Below are positions 7,286-14,807 of a stretch of 16,811 bases of DNA, piece by piece (the stretch's first letter is position 1; every line of letters begins with the position of its first letter). Under the pieces are notes generated by a model, which ran no database searches, was not told the DNA's origin, and saw only the letters and a list, made by a program, of their open reading frames with translations. A program made the position numbers and the translations under genes. This DNA is from an uncultured Bacteroidota bacterium (GTDB lineage Bacteria > Bacteroidota > Bacteroidia > Chitinophagales > Chitinophagaceae): assembly GCA_946887345.1 (NCBI GenBank), contig CAMPKR010000015.1, positions 1 through 16,811 on the forward strand, in the 5' to 3' direction.

Positions 7286-7313
7286 GGTTCGACATTTGTC
7301 CCAACGGGTTCAC
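7286..7313 (+). other. Decayed copy of the tRNA-Lys 3' end (possible attachment-site remnant)
   Basis: The bases GGTTCGA (7286-7292) and GTCCCAACGG (7298-7307) equal the adjacent T-loop and T-stem/acceptor bases of tRNA-Lys (5503-5509 and 5510-5519), split here by five extra bases. A TTCAC follows where the tRNA has ATCAC, and then a terminator hairpin with a similar stem. No 5' half of a tRNA is visible. It may be a worn att-site duplication; chance similarity is possible. Confidence 0.4.
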
Positions 7314-7315
7314 TG

Positions 7316-7343
7316 AAAAAAGCCGCTATTGAGCGGCTTTTTT
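7316..7343 (-). terminator. Bidirectional rho-independent terminator
   Basis: A perfect 12-bp stem (AAAAAAGCCGCT / AGCGGCTTTTTT) with a four-base loop has T runs on both strands. It lies 29 bases after the stop codon of the TPR-Arr gene and should end the minus-strand operon. Confidence 0.88.
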
Positions 7344-7371
7344 GGGCCTTTATGAAAGGACTGTTCCAGAA

Positions 7372-8115
7372 TCAGTTAATTATTTCACCGGGGTCATTGT
7401 CCAACCTTTCACGCCATTTTTGGAGTTCCTCAGGTGCTTGTCTCACCCAATCGGCCACTTCCCCAACTATCTTCAAAGGTGCCTGGGTTCGATATGAACG
7501 CGTAGGATTACCCGGAAATTTTTTATCCGTAACGTTCGGATCATTTTCAAAGCTCCCCGTCGGTTCAACTATATAAACGCGTTCACGTCCATCACCTTTC
7601 GCTAATGCAGCAGCAAGCCCTGCCCCATTAGCCAGGCCTGTGAAGTAAATATGATTCATCAGGAGTTCAGCTTTGTAGTTAGACAAACGCCCTGCAGTCA
7701 GCAAATCTCCGATCCGTAAATCTGCCTTGGTTCCGTGATAAAAGGGGCCGTCGTCAAAGGGTACATCCGTAAACGAAAGCGCCAAGGCATGGTTCTTCTG
7801 CGCCTTGTCAAGTTCACCCAAATCTTCATAACATTTAGCAATGTTTGTATACAGGGAAGCAAATGCACTCTTAACGGTGTTGTCATCTATTCTTAAGGCA
7901 TGCTGCAACGCTGTTTCGTACCATTGCAATTTGTCGGAAGTATCCTCTTGACGCCGTGCAACATAGTAAGCAGCCGTAAATTTCTCAAAGTCGTCTGTCG
8001 CTTCGTACCAGGCTTGAAGAAATAGCCTTTTTGCCTCTCCAGGCTGGCCTTTATCCTCCATGGCCATACCTTGAAGGCACAGTTTAACAACATTATTATA
8101 TGGGCTGAATTCCAT
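7372..8115 (-). CDS. arr-like: TPR domain fused to rifampin ADP-ribosyltransferase (Arr)
   Basis: The 247-residue product has two parts. Residues 1-118 are helical with TPR-like units (GMAMEDKGQPGEAKRLFLQAW near 16-36; LYTNIAKCYEDLGELDKAQ at 88-106). Residues 120-240 match Arr, which uses NAD+ to ADP-ribosylate a hydroxyl of rifampin and inactivates it. Conserved stretches are GPFYHGTKADLRIGDLL (123-139), HIYFT (155-159), VYIVEPTGSFENDPN (180-194) and KFPGNPTRSYRT (199-210). The residues matching the mycobacterial Arr catalytic set His19/Tyr49/Asp84 are His127, Tyr157 and Asp192, with identical 30- and 35-residue spacing. Ordinary Arr proteins are about 140 residues, so the TPR part is an addition. 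The gene is last in an operon, 20 bases after the AHSA1 gene. The Arr fold is firm; rifampin as natural substrate is inferred. Confidence 0.92.
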   Translation of the reverse strand: MEFSPYNNVVKLCLQGMAMEDKGQPGEAKRLFLQAWYEATDDFEKFTAAYYVARRQEDTSDKLQWYETALQHALRIDDNTVKSAFASLYTNIAKCYEDLGELDKAQKNHALALSFTDVPFDDGPFYHGTKADLRIGDLLTAGRLSNYKAELLMNHIYFTGLANGAGLAAALAKGDGRERVYIVEPTGSFENDPNVTDKKFPGNPTRSYRTQAPLKIVGEVADWVRQAPEELQKWRERLDNDPGEIIN

Positions 8116-8135
8116 TCCAAATTATTTCGTCTTCC

Positions 8136-8597
8136 TCAATTTTCAGAGATATCTCTTAATACCGCCTCAAGTTTGTCAAAATTTTCCTCGTTTTTATCGG
8201 GAACGAACTTCCTAATTTTATCACATTCTTCCTTGGTATCAAACTGCATGCGAAAAGTAAGAAGTGTGTTCCGATCTTCAGCTTCAAAAGTAGCAACCAC
8301 TCTGAATATCGGCTGTGACAATCGATTCCAGGCTATCAGTGTAGGTTCCTCAATTTTAAAGAACACACATTCATTTTGATAGTTACCTTTCTCAGGCCCG
8401 TGCATGGTGAATTTCCAGGTCCCGCCGGGCCTTAGGTCAAACTGGTGAAATGTATTGGTAAAGCCCTTAGGTCCCCACCATCTAGCTAAAAGTTCGGGCT
8501 CTGTCCATGCACGAAACATCAAGGTTCGTGGATATCTAAATAGCCGCGAACTAAGTATTTCACACTCGGATGAAACAACAAAAAGATCCTGGTCCAT
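8136..8597 (-). CDS. SRPBCC/AHSA1-domain protein
   Basis: The 153-residue product is a single AHSA1-type SRPBCC domain, a helix-grip fold that binds hydrophobic ligands or acts as a co-chaperone. The sequence shows the usual signature: a basic-aromatic opening strand (SSRLFRYPRTLMFRAWTEPE, 16-35), WWGPKGFT (40-47), then FDLRPGGTWKFTMHGP (53-68). A later strand pair contains FKIEEPTLIAWN and VVATFEAEDRNTLLTFRMQF. Length is normal for the family and no signal peptide is present, so it is cytoplasmic. The start ATG shares one base with the stop of the upstream lipoprotein gene (TAATG), giving translational coupling, and the TPR-Arr gene follows 20 bases later. AHSA1 proteins often sit beside resistance or stress genes; its ligand is not known. 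Confidence 0.9.
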   Translation of the reverse strand: MDQDLFVVSSECEILSSRLFRYPRTLMFRAWTEPELLARWWGPKGFTNTFHQFDLRPGGTWKFTMHGPEKGNYQNECVFFKIEEPTLIAWNRLSQPIFRVVATFEAEDRNTLLTFRMQFDTKEECDKIRKFVPDKNEENFDKLEAVLRDISEN

Positions 8598-9217
8598 TAT
8601 TTAGCGGCTTGTAGATAAGTGATTGTATTTTCACTCCTCATCTCATACCAGGCCGTTACTTCCTGTCCGTTAGCCTTTGTCATTAATTCTCCCACATACC
8701 ATTTAAAAATGACCGGGTTATTGTCTTTTGATGTAACTGTGATCTCGTCAGGAGCATCACTTTCGGTAACAGCTTCTGCCCCGGAGAGTACCCCCGTTAT
8801 TGTTCGCCACGTGGCGTCTTTTTGAGGAACCTGGCTCGCAGTAACTGAGCTGCCCATATATTCCATTGCTTCCAATCTTGGTTCGTTGGTTACAGTATAG
8901 TATAAATCTACCCTTTTCCCCTCCAGGCTGTGCAGCATAGCAGGATCTATGTGGCTGGCCTCCGCATCAAGGTCAAATACCTGCTGTGTACTATCAACCA
9001 TATCTATGGTCACCACGAACATTGGGTAAGCACCATCTTCTACTTTGGTGATAGTACCCGCGCCGGTAATCTCCTTATCATTAGGCTGACGAATGGTGGT
9101 TGTCGCTACACTATCCTTTTTGATGGTGGAAGAATCAGCTGCAGCCGTTTCAGGCCCCCCGGAGCCACACCCGGCCATAACCACCGAAAAAATAACAGTG
9201 AATACACAGTGTCGCAT
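8597..9217 (-). CDS. Lipoprotein with two similar beta domains
   Basis: The 206-residue product has a lipoprotein signal with lipobox MAGC (Cys17) followed by a Gly/Ser/Thr/Ala linker to about residue 45. Two halves follow that look alike in layout. The first (about 51-120) runs from ITGAGTITKVEDGA through a strand-helix to EGKRVDLYYTV. The second (about 135-203) runs from WRTITGVLSGAEAV to NGQEVTAWYEM. Each could be a small OB-like barrel; the duplication is inferred from pattern, not from alignment. No named family is recognised. It is the first gene of the operon with the AHSA1 and TPR-Arr genes, with a one-base overlap to the former. The start codon gives a complete signal peptide. Confidence 0.8.
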   Translation of the reverse strand: MRHCVFTVIFSVVMAGCGSGGPETAAADSSTIKKDSVATTTIRQPNDKEITGAGTITKVEDGAYPMFVVTIDMVDSTQQVFDLDAEASHIDPAMLHSLEGKRVDLYYTVTNEPRLEAMEYMGSSVTASQVPQKDATWRTITGVLSGAEAVTESDAPDEITVTSKDNNPVIFKWYVGELMTKANGQEVTAWYEMRSENTITYLQAAK

Positions 9218-9227
9218 AGTATAAGTT

Positions 9228-9262
9228 TAAAAGTATGATTAATACCGTTTCTTAATCAACAA
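9228..9262 (-). promoter_or_regulatory. Candidate promoter of the lipoprotein-AHSA1-Arr operon
   Basis: On the minus strand TTGTTG (9262-9257) and TACTTTTA (9235-9228) are 21 bases apart, close to the Bacteroidota pattern. The implied start site is only a few bases before the ATG at 9217, which would make the transcript nearly leaderless and lowers confidence. Confidence 0.3.
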
Positions 9263-9349
9263 CTTTGGCCCGGCCGCAGACAATACACGCAGACTTTATC
9301 AGCTGGGCGGCCTCACTTTGCACGTTATCAATTTACGCAAAATTACGAA

Positions 9350-12300
9350 TCAATCTTCCAAATGTCCTTCAGTTTCATACCAGGGAAACGATTCTGCATT
9401 TTTACTGATCTCCCAGTAAAACCTGCTGTGCTTACGTTCGTAGTTGCCTGTCTCGTTCATGGTCTCAGCATCATACAGGCGGCCGTTCACCATGGTATAC
9501 CTAATGCTCTCCGTGTTATAAATATCGTCCAGCGGGTTTTTATCCAGCACCAACAGGTCTGCGAGTTTACCCTCCGCCAGCGAACCGATCTGGGCATCAA
9601 AACCCAGACTTTTAGCCGGATTAATAGTCGCAGTTCGTAAGGCCTCCATAGGAGTCATACCGCCCTGGGCCATCATCCATATTTCCCAGTGAGCACCAAG
9701 CCCTTGCAACTGCCCGTGCGCCCCCATATTTACCAGAACACCGGCATCACTAAGCTTCTTCTGGCTGCGTGATACGAGCATGTGGCCATTTTCGTACTCC
9801 TCTTCAGGAGCCATAATGCGGTGGCGGCTTCGAACATCAACCACAGCTCTCGGCGTAAAACGCATCAGTCTTTCTTTTTCCCATACGTTACTATGCTGGT
9901 ACCAGTAATACTCTCCCGAAAGCGAACCATACGACACTATAAGTGTGGGTGTGCTGGCAGTACCTGAATTTTTCCAGAGTTGTATCACGTCGTCATACAG
10001 CGGTGCTACGGGAATATTGTGCTCTATCGTCGTGTGACCGTCGAGGATCATACTGAGGTTATGGTAAAAGAAAGATCCACCCTCCGGCACTACTTCCATC
10101 TTCAGCTCACGGGCAGCTTCTATCACCATTTGTCTTTGTTCACGCCGGGGCTGGTTATAGCTTTTTACGCTGAAAGCACCGAACGCTTTAGTACGCTGCA
10201 AAGCGCTTCTCGCATCATCAAAAGAGTTGATCACGGCCTTAAAGTCCCCATCTGCCCCGTACAAAATCGTTCCGGTTGAGAAAACACGCGGCCCTTGCAT
10301 CATACCTGTCCTCACCAGTTCACTTTGGGCAAACACCAGTTCACTATTGGCCGAGGGATCATGAGTAGTAGTCACTCCATAAGCCAGGTTCACAAAATAA
10401 GGCCAGTGCTTCTCAGGCACTATCCCCGATCGGAAATGCGCGACGTGCGCGTGTGCATCTATAAATCCGGGCAGTATTGTCTTGCCACTGCAGTCTATCA
10501 CTTTGGCACCCGCTGGCACTTGCACTTCGCCTGTTTTTCCAACGGCCTTAATGATATTGCCATCTACCACTATCGTCCCGTTCTCTATCACGGCATCCGA
10601 TTCCATTGTAATAACCCTGGCATTGGTAAATGCAAGTATCCCCTTAGGCTTATCTGTTTTCGCTTTCAGCCCGATAGTAATTCCCTGCGCTGGTATTGCA
10701 AAAGTAGAATCGGGTTTGCCACCAAGAAACTGGTACATATCATCCAGTACTATCGTATAATACTGATCGCCCAGTGTATAATGGAGTTTCTTCCCATCTC
10801 CACTCCAGTGAAGGTTATAACCTGCGTCCTTCGATACGCGCCTCAGAGGGAAATCCGCCGAATCACTACCGATTGTTATTGGTCTGCCGGTATGCGCGAA
10901 AGCGGCAATATATACATGATGCAGGTTTACATAAGCTATCCAATCACCATCAGGAGACACTGTGAACTGTTTGCCATAAGTGCTCTTAAAAAGCTGCCTT
11001 TCTTCATTGCCATCCTTGTTACACATTTTGAATTCCTTGTCCAGTCCTCCACCGGTTTCAAAATAAATACGCTTGCCATCTTTGCTGAATGTTGGCTTAT
11101 CACCTTTGTCTGTTACAAATTCCTCATTGCCACCGTTTGCTGCTATAATGTATACTCCCGGTTTTGATGTATAGGCATTACCCAGGATATTGTCGCTCCC
11201 TTCTCTTTCATACACCAACCAGTTGCCATCGCCCGACCATGAAGGCCTGCGGAAGATGCCTTTCTTAGTTGTTATCCTGTCTCCTCTGCCGCCTGAAGAT
11301 TTTATCTTACTGATACTGCCTCCTGTGCTGTCGTTCCAGGTCACATAAGCGATCGTTTTCCCGTCTGGTGAAAATGCAGGATCAAACTCGTACTCTGCCG
11401 ACTCAGTAAGCCTCACCGGCCTCCCGTTGGGCAGCTCTTTCTTATACAGGTGACCAAGTGCATTAAACACCAGTGTCTTTCCATCCGGGGATGTAACAGC
11501 CTGGCGGATTACGTTCACGTTGAACTCATCGGCGTCTATATCCTGCCTGTATCTTACTACGTCTGTAATCTGTTGTTCCACGTTGCATGAGAAGGGAATC
11601 TCAGCAGCACTATTACTTGCCTTCAGGTCTATCTTCATTATTTTCCCTCCTGCCCAGGCAATGATGTTTTTATCATCGGGCGTCCAGGCAAAACCCGGAT
11701 AGATGCCAAAGGTCGTCCAGGCTTCCTGCTGATCTTTCGATAGTTTATCATACACTGGCCATTCTTCCCCTGTCTCAATATCTCTGATATAAAGCACAGA
11801 CTTCGTTCTCACTCTTTTCACAAATGCCAGCAACTTGCCGTCGTGTGATATCTGCGGCCTTACGGCGCCACCGGGTCCTCCTGTTACATTCTCACTTGTT
11901 CCTTTCTCCCTGTCAAAACGCTTAATTGCAAATATCTGGTCGTTAGGATTTTTATTGTATTGAAAAAAACCGCCGGGATAAACATCTTCGCTATAATATA
12001 TATAGCGGCCATCCGGCGAAGCACAAGGCTCATTCACATCCTGTTGATCATTTTTCTTCACCGTCAGTTGCAGGCCATTGCCTCCGTGACTGTGATACAT
12101 CCAGATCTCACCCGCACCCAGCGAACGGGTAGAAGTAAAGTGCTTCCTCGCTATCAGGTATCTCCCATCGCTGGTCCATACTGCATTGTTCAGTAACCTG
12201 AAATTCTCCCTGGTCACCTGGCGGGCGTTGCTGCCATTTTTATCCATTATCCAGATATTGTCGCCCCCACCGGCATCGGAAGTAAAGGATATCTTCTTCC

Positions 12301-12583
12301 CGTCGGGGCTAAAGCGCGGCTGCACTTCCATTGCCTTTCCCTGTCTCAGCACTTTCGCTCCACCACCACTGAAAGGCATAATATAAATATCCCCCAGCAG
12401 GTCGAAGACTATTTCCTTGCCATCCGGCGAAACGTCCAGGTTCATCCAGGTACCTTCGTTCACTGTAAAAGATACTTCTTTTTGGGGACCACCGGGATTA
12501 TTTACATCCCACTTCTTTTTATCACCGGCAAAGGAAAGGGCTGGCACCAGCAAAAGCAGGCCCGAGATCATTCTCAACTTCAT
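9350..12583 (-). CDS. Exported PD40 beta-propeller/amidohydrolase
   Basis: The 1077-residue product has a signal peptide (1-19, LSFA), a long N-terminal region (about 40-640) of about twelve PD40/TolB-type repeats such as FSPDGKKISFTSD and FSPDGKTIAYVT, then an amidohydrolase domain (about 655-1045). Twelve repeats would fit two six-bladed propellers; that is inference. The hydrolase has the strand motif GFIDAHAHVAH with metal ligands His711 and His713, a probable carboxylated or bridging Lys807 (FSVKSY), and His850/His855 in GHTTIEHN. At the late metal position the family-like GAHGQLQGLGAHWE replaces the usual Asp. The C-terminal ATINPAKSLG...EGKLADLLVLD is typical of imidazolonepropionase-related enzymes. 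Known relatives are annotated as periplasmic hydrolases or peptidases; the substrate is unknown. It is probably transcribed alone. Confidence 0.93.
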   Translation of the reverse strand: MKLRMISGLLLLVPALSFAGDKKKWDVNNPGGPQKEVSFTVNEGTWMNLDVSPDGKEIVFDLLGDIYIMPFSGGGAKVLRQGKAMEVQPRFSPDGKKISFTSDAGGGDNIWIMDKNGSNARQVTRENFRLLNNAVWTSDGRYLIARKHFTSTRSLGAGEIWMYHSHGGNGLQLTVKKNDQQDVNEPCASPDGRYIYYSEDVYPGGFFQYNKNPNDQIFAIKRFDREKGTSENVTGGPGGAVRPQISHDGKLLAFVKRVRTKSVLYIRDIETGEEWPVYDKLSKDQQEAWTTFGIYPGFAWTPDDKNIIAWAGGKIMKIDLKASNSAAEIPFSCNVEQQITDVVRYRQDIDADEFNVNVIRQAVTSPDGKTLVFNALGHLYKKELPNGRPVRLTESAEYEFDPAFSPDGKTIAYVTWNDSTGGSISKIKSSGGRGDRITTKKGIFRRPSWSGDGNWLVYEREGSDNILGNAYTSKPGVYIIAANGGNEEFVTDKGDKPTFSKDGKRIYFETGGGLDKEFKMCNKDGNEERQLFKSTYGKQFTVSPDGDWIAYVNLHHVYIAAFAHTGRPITIGSDSADFPLRRVSKDAGYNLHWSGDGKKLHYTLGDQYYTIVLDDMYQFLGGKPDSTFAIPAQGITIGLKAKTDKPKGILAFTNARVITMESDAVIENGTIVVDGNIIKAVGKTGEVQVPAGAKVIDCSGKTILPGFIDAHAHVAHFRSGIVPEKHWPYFVNLAYGVTTTHDPSANSELVFAQSELVRTGMMQGPRVFSTGTILYGADGDFKAVINSFDDARSALQRTKAFGAFSVKSYNQPRREQRQMVIEAARELKMEVVPEGGSFFYHNLSMILDGHTTIEHNIPVAPLYDDVIQLWKNSGTASTPTLIVSYGSLSGEYYWYQHSNVWEKERLMRFTPRAVVDVRSRHRIMAPEEEYENGHMLVSRSQKKLSDAGVLVNMGAHGQLQGLGAHWEIWMMAQGGMTPMEALRTATINPAKSLGFDAQIGSLAEGKLADLLVLDKNPLDDIYNTESIRYTMVNGRLYDAETMNETGNYERKHSRFYWEISKNAESFPWYETEGHLED

Positions 12584-12603
12584 AGAAAAATGTATGATGC
12601 CGA

Positions 12604-12627
12604 TAAAGATAGAAAAGCCTCCTATCT
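12604..12627 (-). promoter_or_regulatory. Possible promoter and inverted repeat before the amidohydrolase gene
   Basis: On the minus strand TATCTTTA (12611-12604) is close to TAnnTTTG and 20 bases before the ATG. It overlaps a 6-bp inverted repeat, AGATAG (12607-12612) and CTATCT (12622-12627), which could be an operator. No -33 box is seen. Confidence 0.25.
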
Positions 12628-12664
12628 AAGGAAAGAAAACGTGTGTGAAAAAAGGGGTATTGTC

Positions 12665-13375
12665 CTATTTATCCAGAACGAAAGCCAGGGGACCGTCCTT
12701 TTTTATATATGGCTTCAGTTCCTGCCAGCTAAAACTTATATCACCTACCGGCTCCAAGGCAGTAACCACATGAGGAAAAGCGAAATGATAGACAAAAGTG
12801 ACCTCGCCCTCCTTTAAGTAAAAGTCGCCAAGATGCTGAACTGTAAACTTCGGCGGATCTGCTTCTATTATCTGGTTATATTCTTCAAGTCCATCTGCAG
12901 CCGTTAGCCCATTTCTTCCATCCGCTACTATCTGTTGAAGCATGTCATCACACAACTTCACCAGCTTGTCTACTTTAGTAGTATCTAAAATATCAATGTG
13001 CTTTAAAAGGCCTCCATCGCGCTTGTCAAAACTGTAGTACCTGGTATTCCCTGTGGGATAGGCAGCCTGCCATTCAAAAATCGCAGCAATACTCATCACA
13101 CAATGATCATTGTATAATGTATCCAGTTCGAAAGATTGCAAACCGATGAGAGGCTTTTCATTAGCGCCCAACCACTCCTTCACCTCCTCATCGGTCATGT
13201 CTGTAACAGATTGTATGGAAGTAGCTTTTCTAATTCTTTCCATAGCCATTGCATCGCTGCAATCTTCAGCAACAGGCGCAGCATATACAGCGGTATCCTC
13301 GGACTGTTCACTAATCTGCGATTCACCGCAACTAAGTAAGCCAATCGCAACGCATGTAATGAAAAATCTCTTCAT
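12665..13375 (-). CDS. Lipoprotein, possibly with a DUF3298-like C-terminus
   Basis: The 236-residue product has a signal with lipobox LLSC (Cys16), a short acidic linker with an extra cysteine pair candidate (Cys39, Cys92), and a mature region of about 200 residues. The C-terminal part, FYLKEGEVTFVYHFAFPHVV through ISFSWQELKPYIKKDGPLAFVLD (about 180-236), resembles the last strands of DUF3298/RsiV-like domains, in which a strand, a Pro-containing loop and a final 'seL.pyl' helix are typical. The central part includes SFDKRDGGLLKHIDI (about 124-138). The assignment is by eye and tentative. It sits 36 bases after the DUF6157 gene on the same strand and may be co-transcribed with it, though the two proteins act in different compartments. 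No catalytic residues are apparent. Confidence 0.75.
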   Translation of the reverse strand: MKRFFITCVAIGLLSCGESQISEQSEDTAVYAAPVAEDCSDAMAMERIRKATSIQSVTDMTDEEVKEWLGANEKPLIGLQSFELDTLYNDHCVMSIAAIFEWQAAYPTGNTRYYSFDKRDGGLLKHIDILDTTKVDKLVKLCDDMLQQIVADGRNGLTAADGLEEYNQIIEADPPKFTVQHLGDFYLKEGEVTFVYHFAFPHVVTALEPVGDISFSWQELKPYIKKDGPLAFVLDK

Positions 13376-13411
13376 ACTCTAAAGCTAACCTAAACATCAA
13401 AGAGCCGCAAG

Positions 13412-13825
13412 CTACCTACTCGTCTTCATTGCCTTTATCACCTGCAGCTTCTTATCCTTCGAAAATTTCTTGTACTCAGCAGACTCGCAGGGATAAATGG
13501 CGATCCTTCCCTCAGCGTCAGAATGTACTCCCCAGCCATAACGTTTGGTAAGCGGCGAAGTGCGCATGCAGGGCTGACCTTTGGAAAAAAACTCCGCACG
13601 TGCCGCCTTCAGCTCGCTTTTCTTTATTTCGTTGCGGAGAGCGTACACGCTGAACAGCACGTCATCAGAGGTGTATTCATAAGGATGCTCGTACAGCATA
13701 TCAAACTGCAGGTTGGCAACTGTTTTCTTGTCACCCTTCAAAGGTGGCATTTCCCCTTCCTCCACGGGGCAGTCTGCCGCTGTCTCTATAAATGTGTTTG
13801 TATAGTTAGTTGTATGAACTTTCAT
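13412..13825 (-). CDS. DUF6157 family protein
   Basis: The 137-residue product matches the DUF6157 family along its whole length. The opening MKVHTTNYTNTFIETAADCP (1-20), the segment GDKKTVANLQFDMLYEHPYEYTSDDVLF (31-58) and the basic aromatic segment SPLTKRYGWGVHSDAEGRIAIYP are characteristic. No signal peptide is present, so it is cytoplasmic. Two or three cysteines (19, 86, 113) are present, but no known active site exists for the family and its function is unknown. The length equals that usual for the family, so the gene is intact. It is followed 36 bases later by the lipoprotein gene on the same strand, and preceded by a non-coding stretch containing an AT repeat. Confidence 0.9.
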   Translation of the reverse strand: MKVHTTNYTNTFIETAADCPVEEGEMPPLKGDKKTVANLQFDMLYEHPYEYTSDDVLFSVYALRNEIKKSELKAARAEFFSKGQPCMRTSPLTKRYGWGVHSDAEGRIAIYPCESAEYKKFSKDKKLQVIKAMKTSR

Positions 13826-13887
13826 ATCCGGGCTTTAATGCAAATCTACATTAGGTGACTGACAGCCTTATGGCAGTTCAAATTTTA

Positions 13888-13907
13888 CAACCGCATTTAA
13901 CCGGTTG
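13888..13907 (-). other. Inverted repeat beside an AT tract
   Basis: CAACCG (13888-13893) and CGGTTG (13902-13907) form a 6-bp stem with an 8-base loop, directly next to a dinucleotide tract. It lies between two minus-strand genes and could be a weak terminator of the DHFR-like gene or an operator. Confidence 0.3.
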
Positions 13908-13921
13908 ATATATATATATAT
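13908..13921. repeat. (AT)7 dinucleotide tract
   Basis: Seven uninterrupted AT units lie in the 151-base gap between the DHFR-like and DUF6157 genes. Such tracts can vary in length by slippage and may sit in a promoter; they have no further visible meaning here. Confidence 0.9.
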
Positions 13922-13976
13922 GCTTCAAGGAATAGAAAGGGGTATTTGCTGGTTTTTGGAGATTACGTTGACTTTT

Positions 13977-14531
13977 CTATCTCGGTTTGTATGTTAACAG
14001 CAGCGTCCCACTCTTGAACTTTTTCCAGTCCGCCAGCTCAAAATCCATTTTATTCTTTATTCCTTTAAACAAAGGCGTTCCCTGCCCCAACACCAGGGGA
14101 TCCATCATCAGCATATAGCTGTCTATCAGCTTTGCATCCGAGAGTTGGCTTATTATACTTCCACTGCCCAGGATGGTCATATCCTTTTCACCCTCCTTCA
14201 TCTTCCTTACTTCAGCTGCTATGTCGCCGTTCATTATTCTGCTATTCTCCCAATCAACAGACTTCAATGTATTCGAGAAAACGATCTTTTCCATACTGTT
14301 CATGCCCTTTGCCACCTCGGGATAAGCTTCTGCAGCCGCCGGCGTAGGCCAGAAGCCGGCCATCATTTCATAGGTCACTCTTCCGAACAAAAGCATCCCC
14401 CCTGAGGTAGAAGAATCCGCTGCAAACTGCGATGCTTCAGGATCATCATGCTTGTGCCAGCTTATGTCCTCGTTAGCTCCCTTATAGAAGCCATTTACCG
14501 TAATGAAATTGAATACATTGAGCTTTGCCAT
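13977..14531 (-). CDS. Dihydrofolate reductase-like (RibD C-terminal) protein
   Basis: The 184-residue product matches the small DHFR/RibD C-terminal family found widely in Bacteroidota and Firmicutes. The first strand is NVFNFITVNGFYKG (5-18), followed by a typical LLFGRVTYEMMAGFWP (47-62) that holds the nucleotide-binding loop region. A central segment is MEKIVFSNTLKSVDW (80-94), and the glycine-rich ILGSGSIISQLSDAKLIDSY (120-139) resembles the cofactor-binding stretch. The end, VLGQGTPLF then LLLTYKPR, is also characteristic. Members are presumed NADPH-dependent reductases, but few have known substrates and this is not a housekeeping folA by sequence. It is cytoplasmic. The gene stands alone on the minus strand, with a 276-base gap on its upstream side. 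The start ATG gives the usual opening strand. Confidence 0.9.
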   Translation of the reverse strand: MAKLNVFNFITVNGFYKGANEDISWHKHDDPEASQFAADSSTSGGMLLFGRVTYEMMAGFWPTPAAAEAYPEVAKGMNSMEKIVFSNTLKSVDWENSRIMNGDIAAEVRKMKEGEKDMTILGSGSIISQLSDAKLIDSYMLMMDPLVLGQGTPLFKGIKNKMDFELADWKKFKSGTLLLTYKPR

Positions 14532-14807
14532 TCTTTTCAGCTTTTTCTGATCGTAAAAATGCTCAATAAAATCCTACCATAAGATGGCCTTCCACGACAA
14601 TAAAAGGGCTAATTACGCAAGCCTTTCTTAAATATAATTCGGCAAGTTTCCTGGCTCAGCTCTCTGCAATGTAGCCATAGCAAATAGTTAATATTACCTT
14701 AAAGATAGCTCCGTTTCGGCCCAAACCCGCCTTGCGGTGTCCTTCAATTACATTATCTTACACTTTGGCTTGCAATTTGCATCCTACAGTTATCAACACA
14801 TTTATAA
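14532..14807. other. Divergent intergenic region
   Basis: No gene or RNA fold that I can support lies here. A TATCTTTA on the minus strand at 14707-14700 could be a -7 element for the DHFR-like gene, but its CAAA partner is only 14 bases away. No convincing promoter is seen for the thioredoxin gene. Confidence 0.5.

Noticed and set aside
7230..7313. A second complete tRNA before the terminator at 7316
   Set aside because: Only the T-loop and 3' acceptor-like bases are seen; no D arm, anticodon arm or 5' acceptor strand can be found.
10295..11167. Long open frame (290 codons) on the plus strand
   Set aside because: It is fully antisense to the clearly coding amidohydrolase gene, has no family resemblance and an unlikely Cys/His/Ile-rich composition.
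14532..14807. Possible riboswitch or small RNA in the gap
   Set aside because: No conserved riboswitch core and no strong hairpin with a T run could be found by eye.
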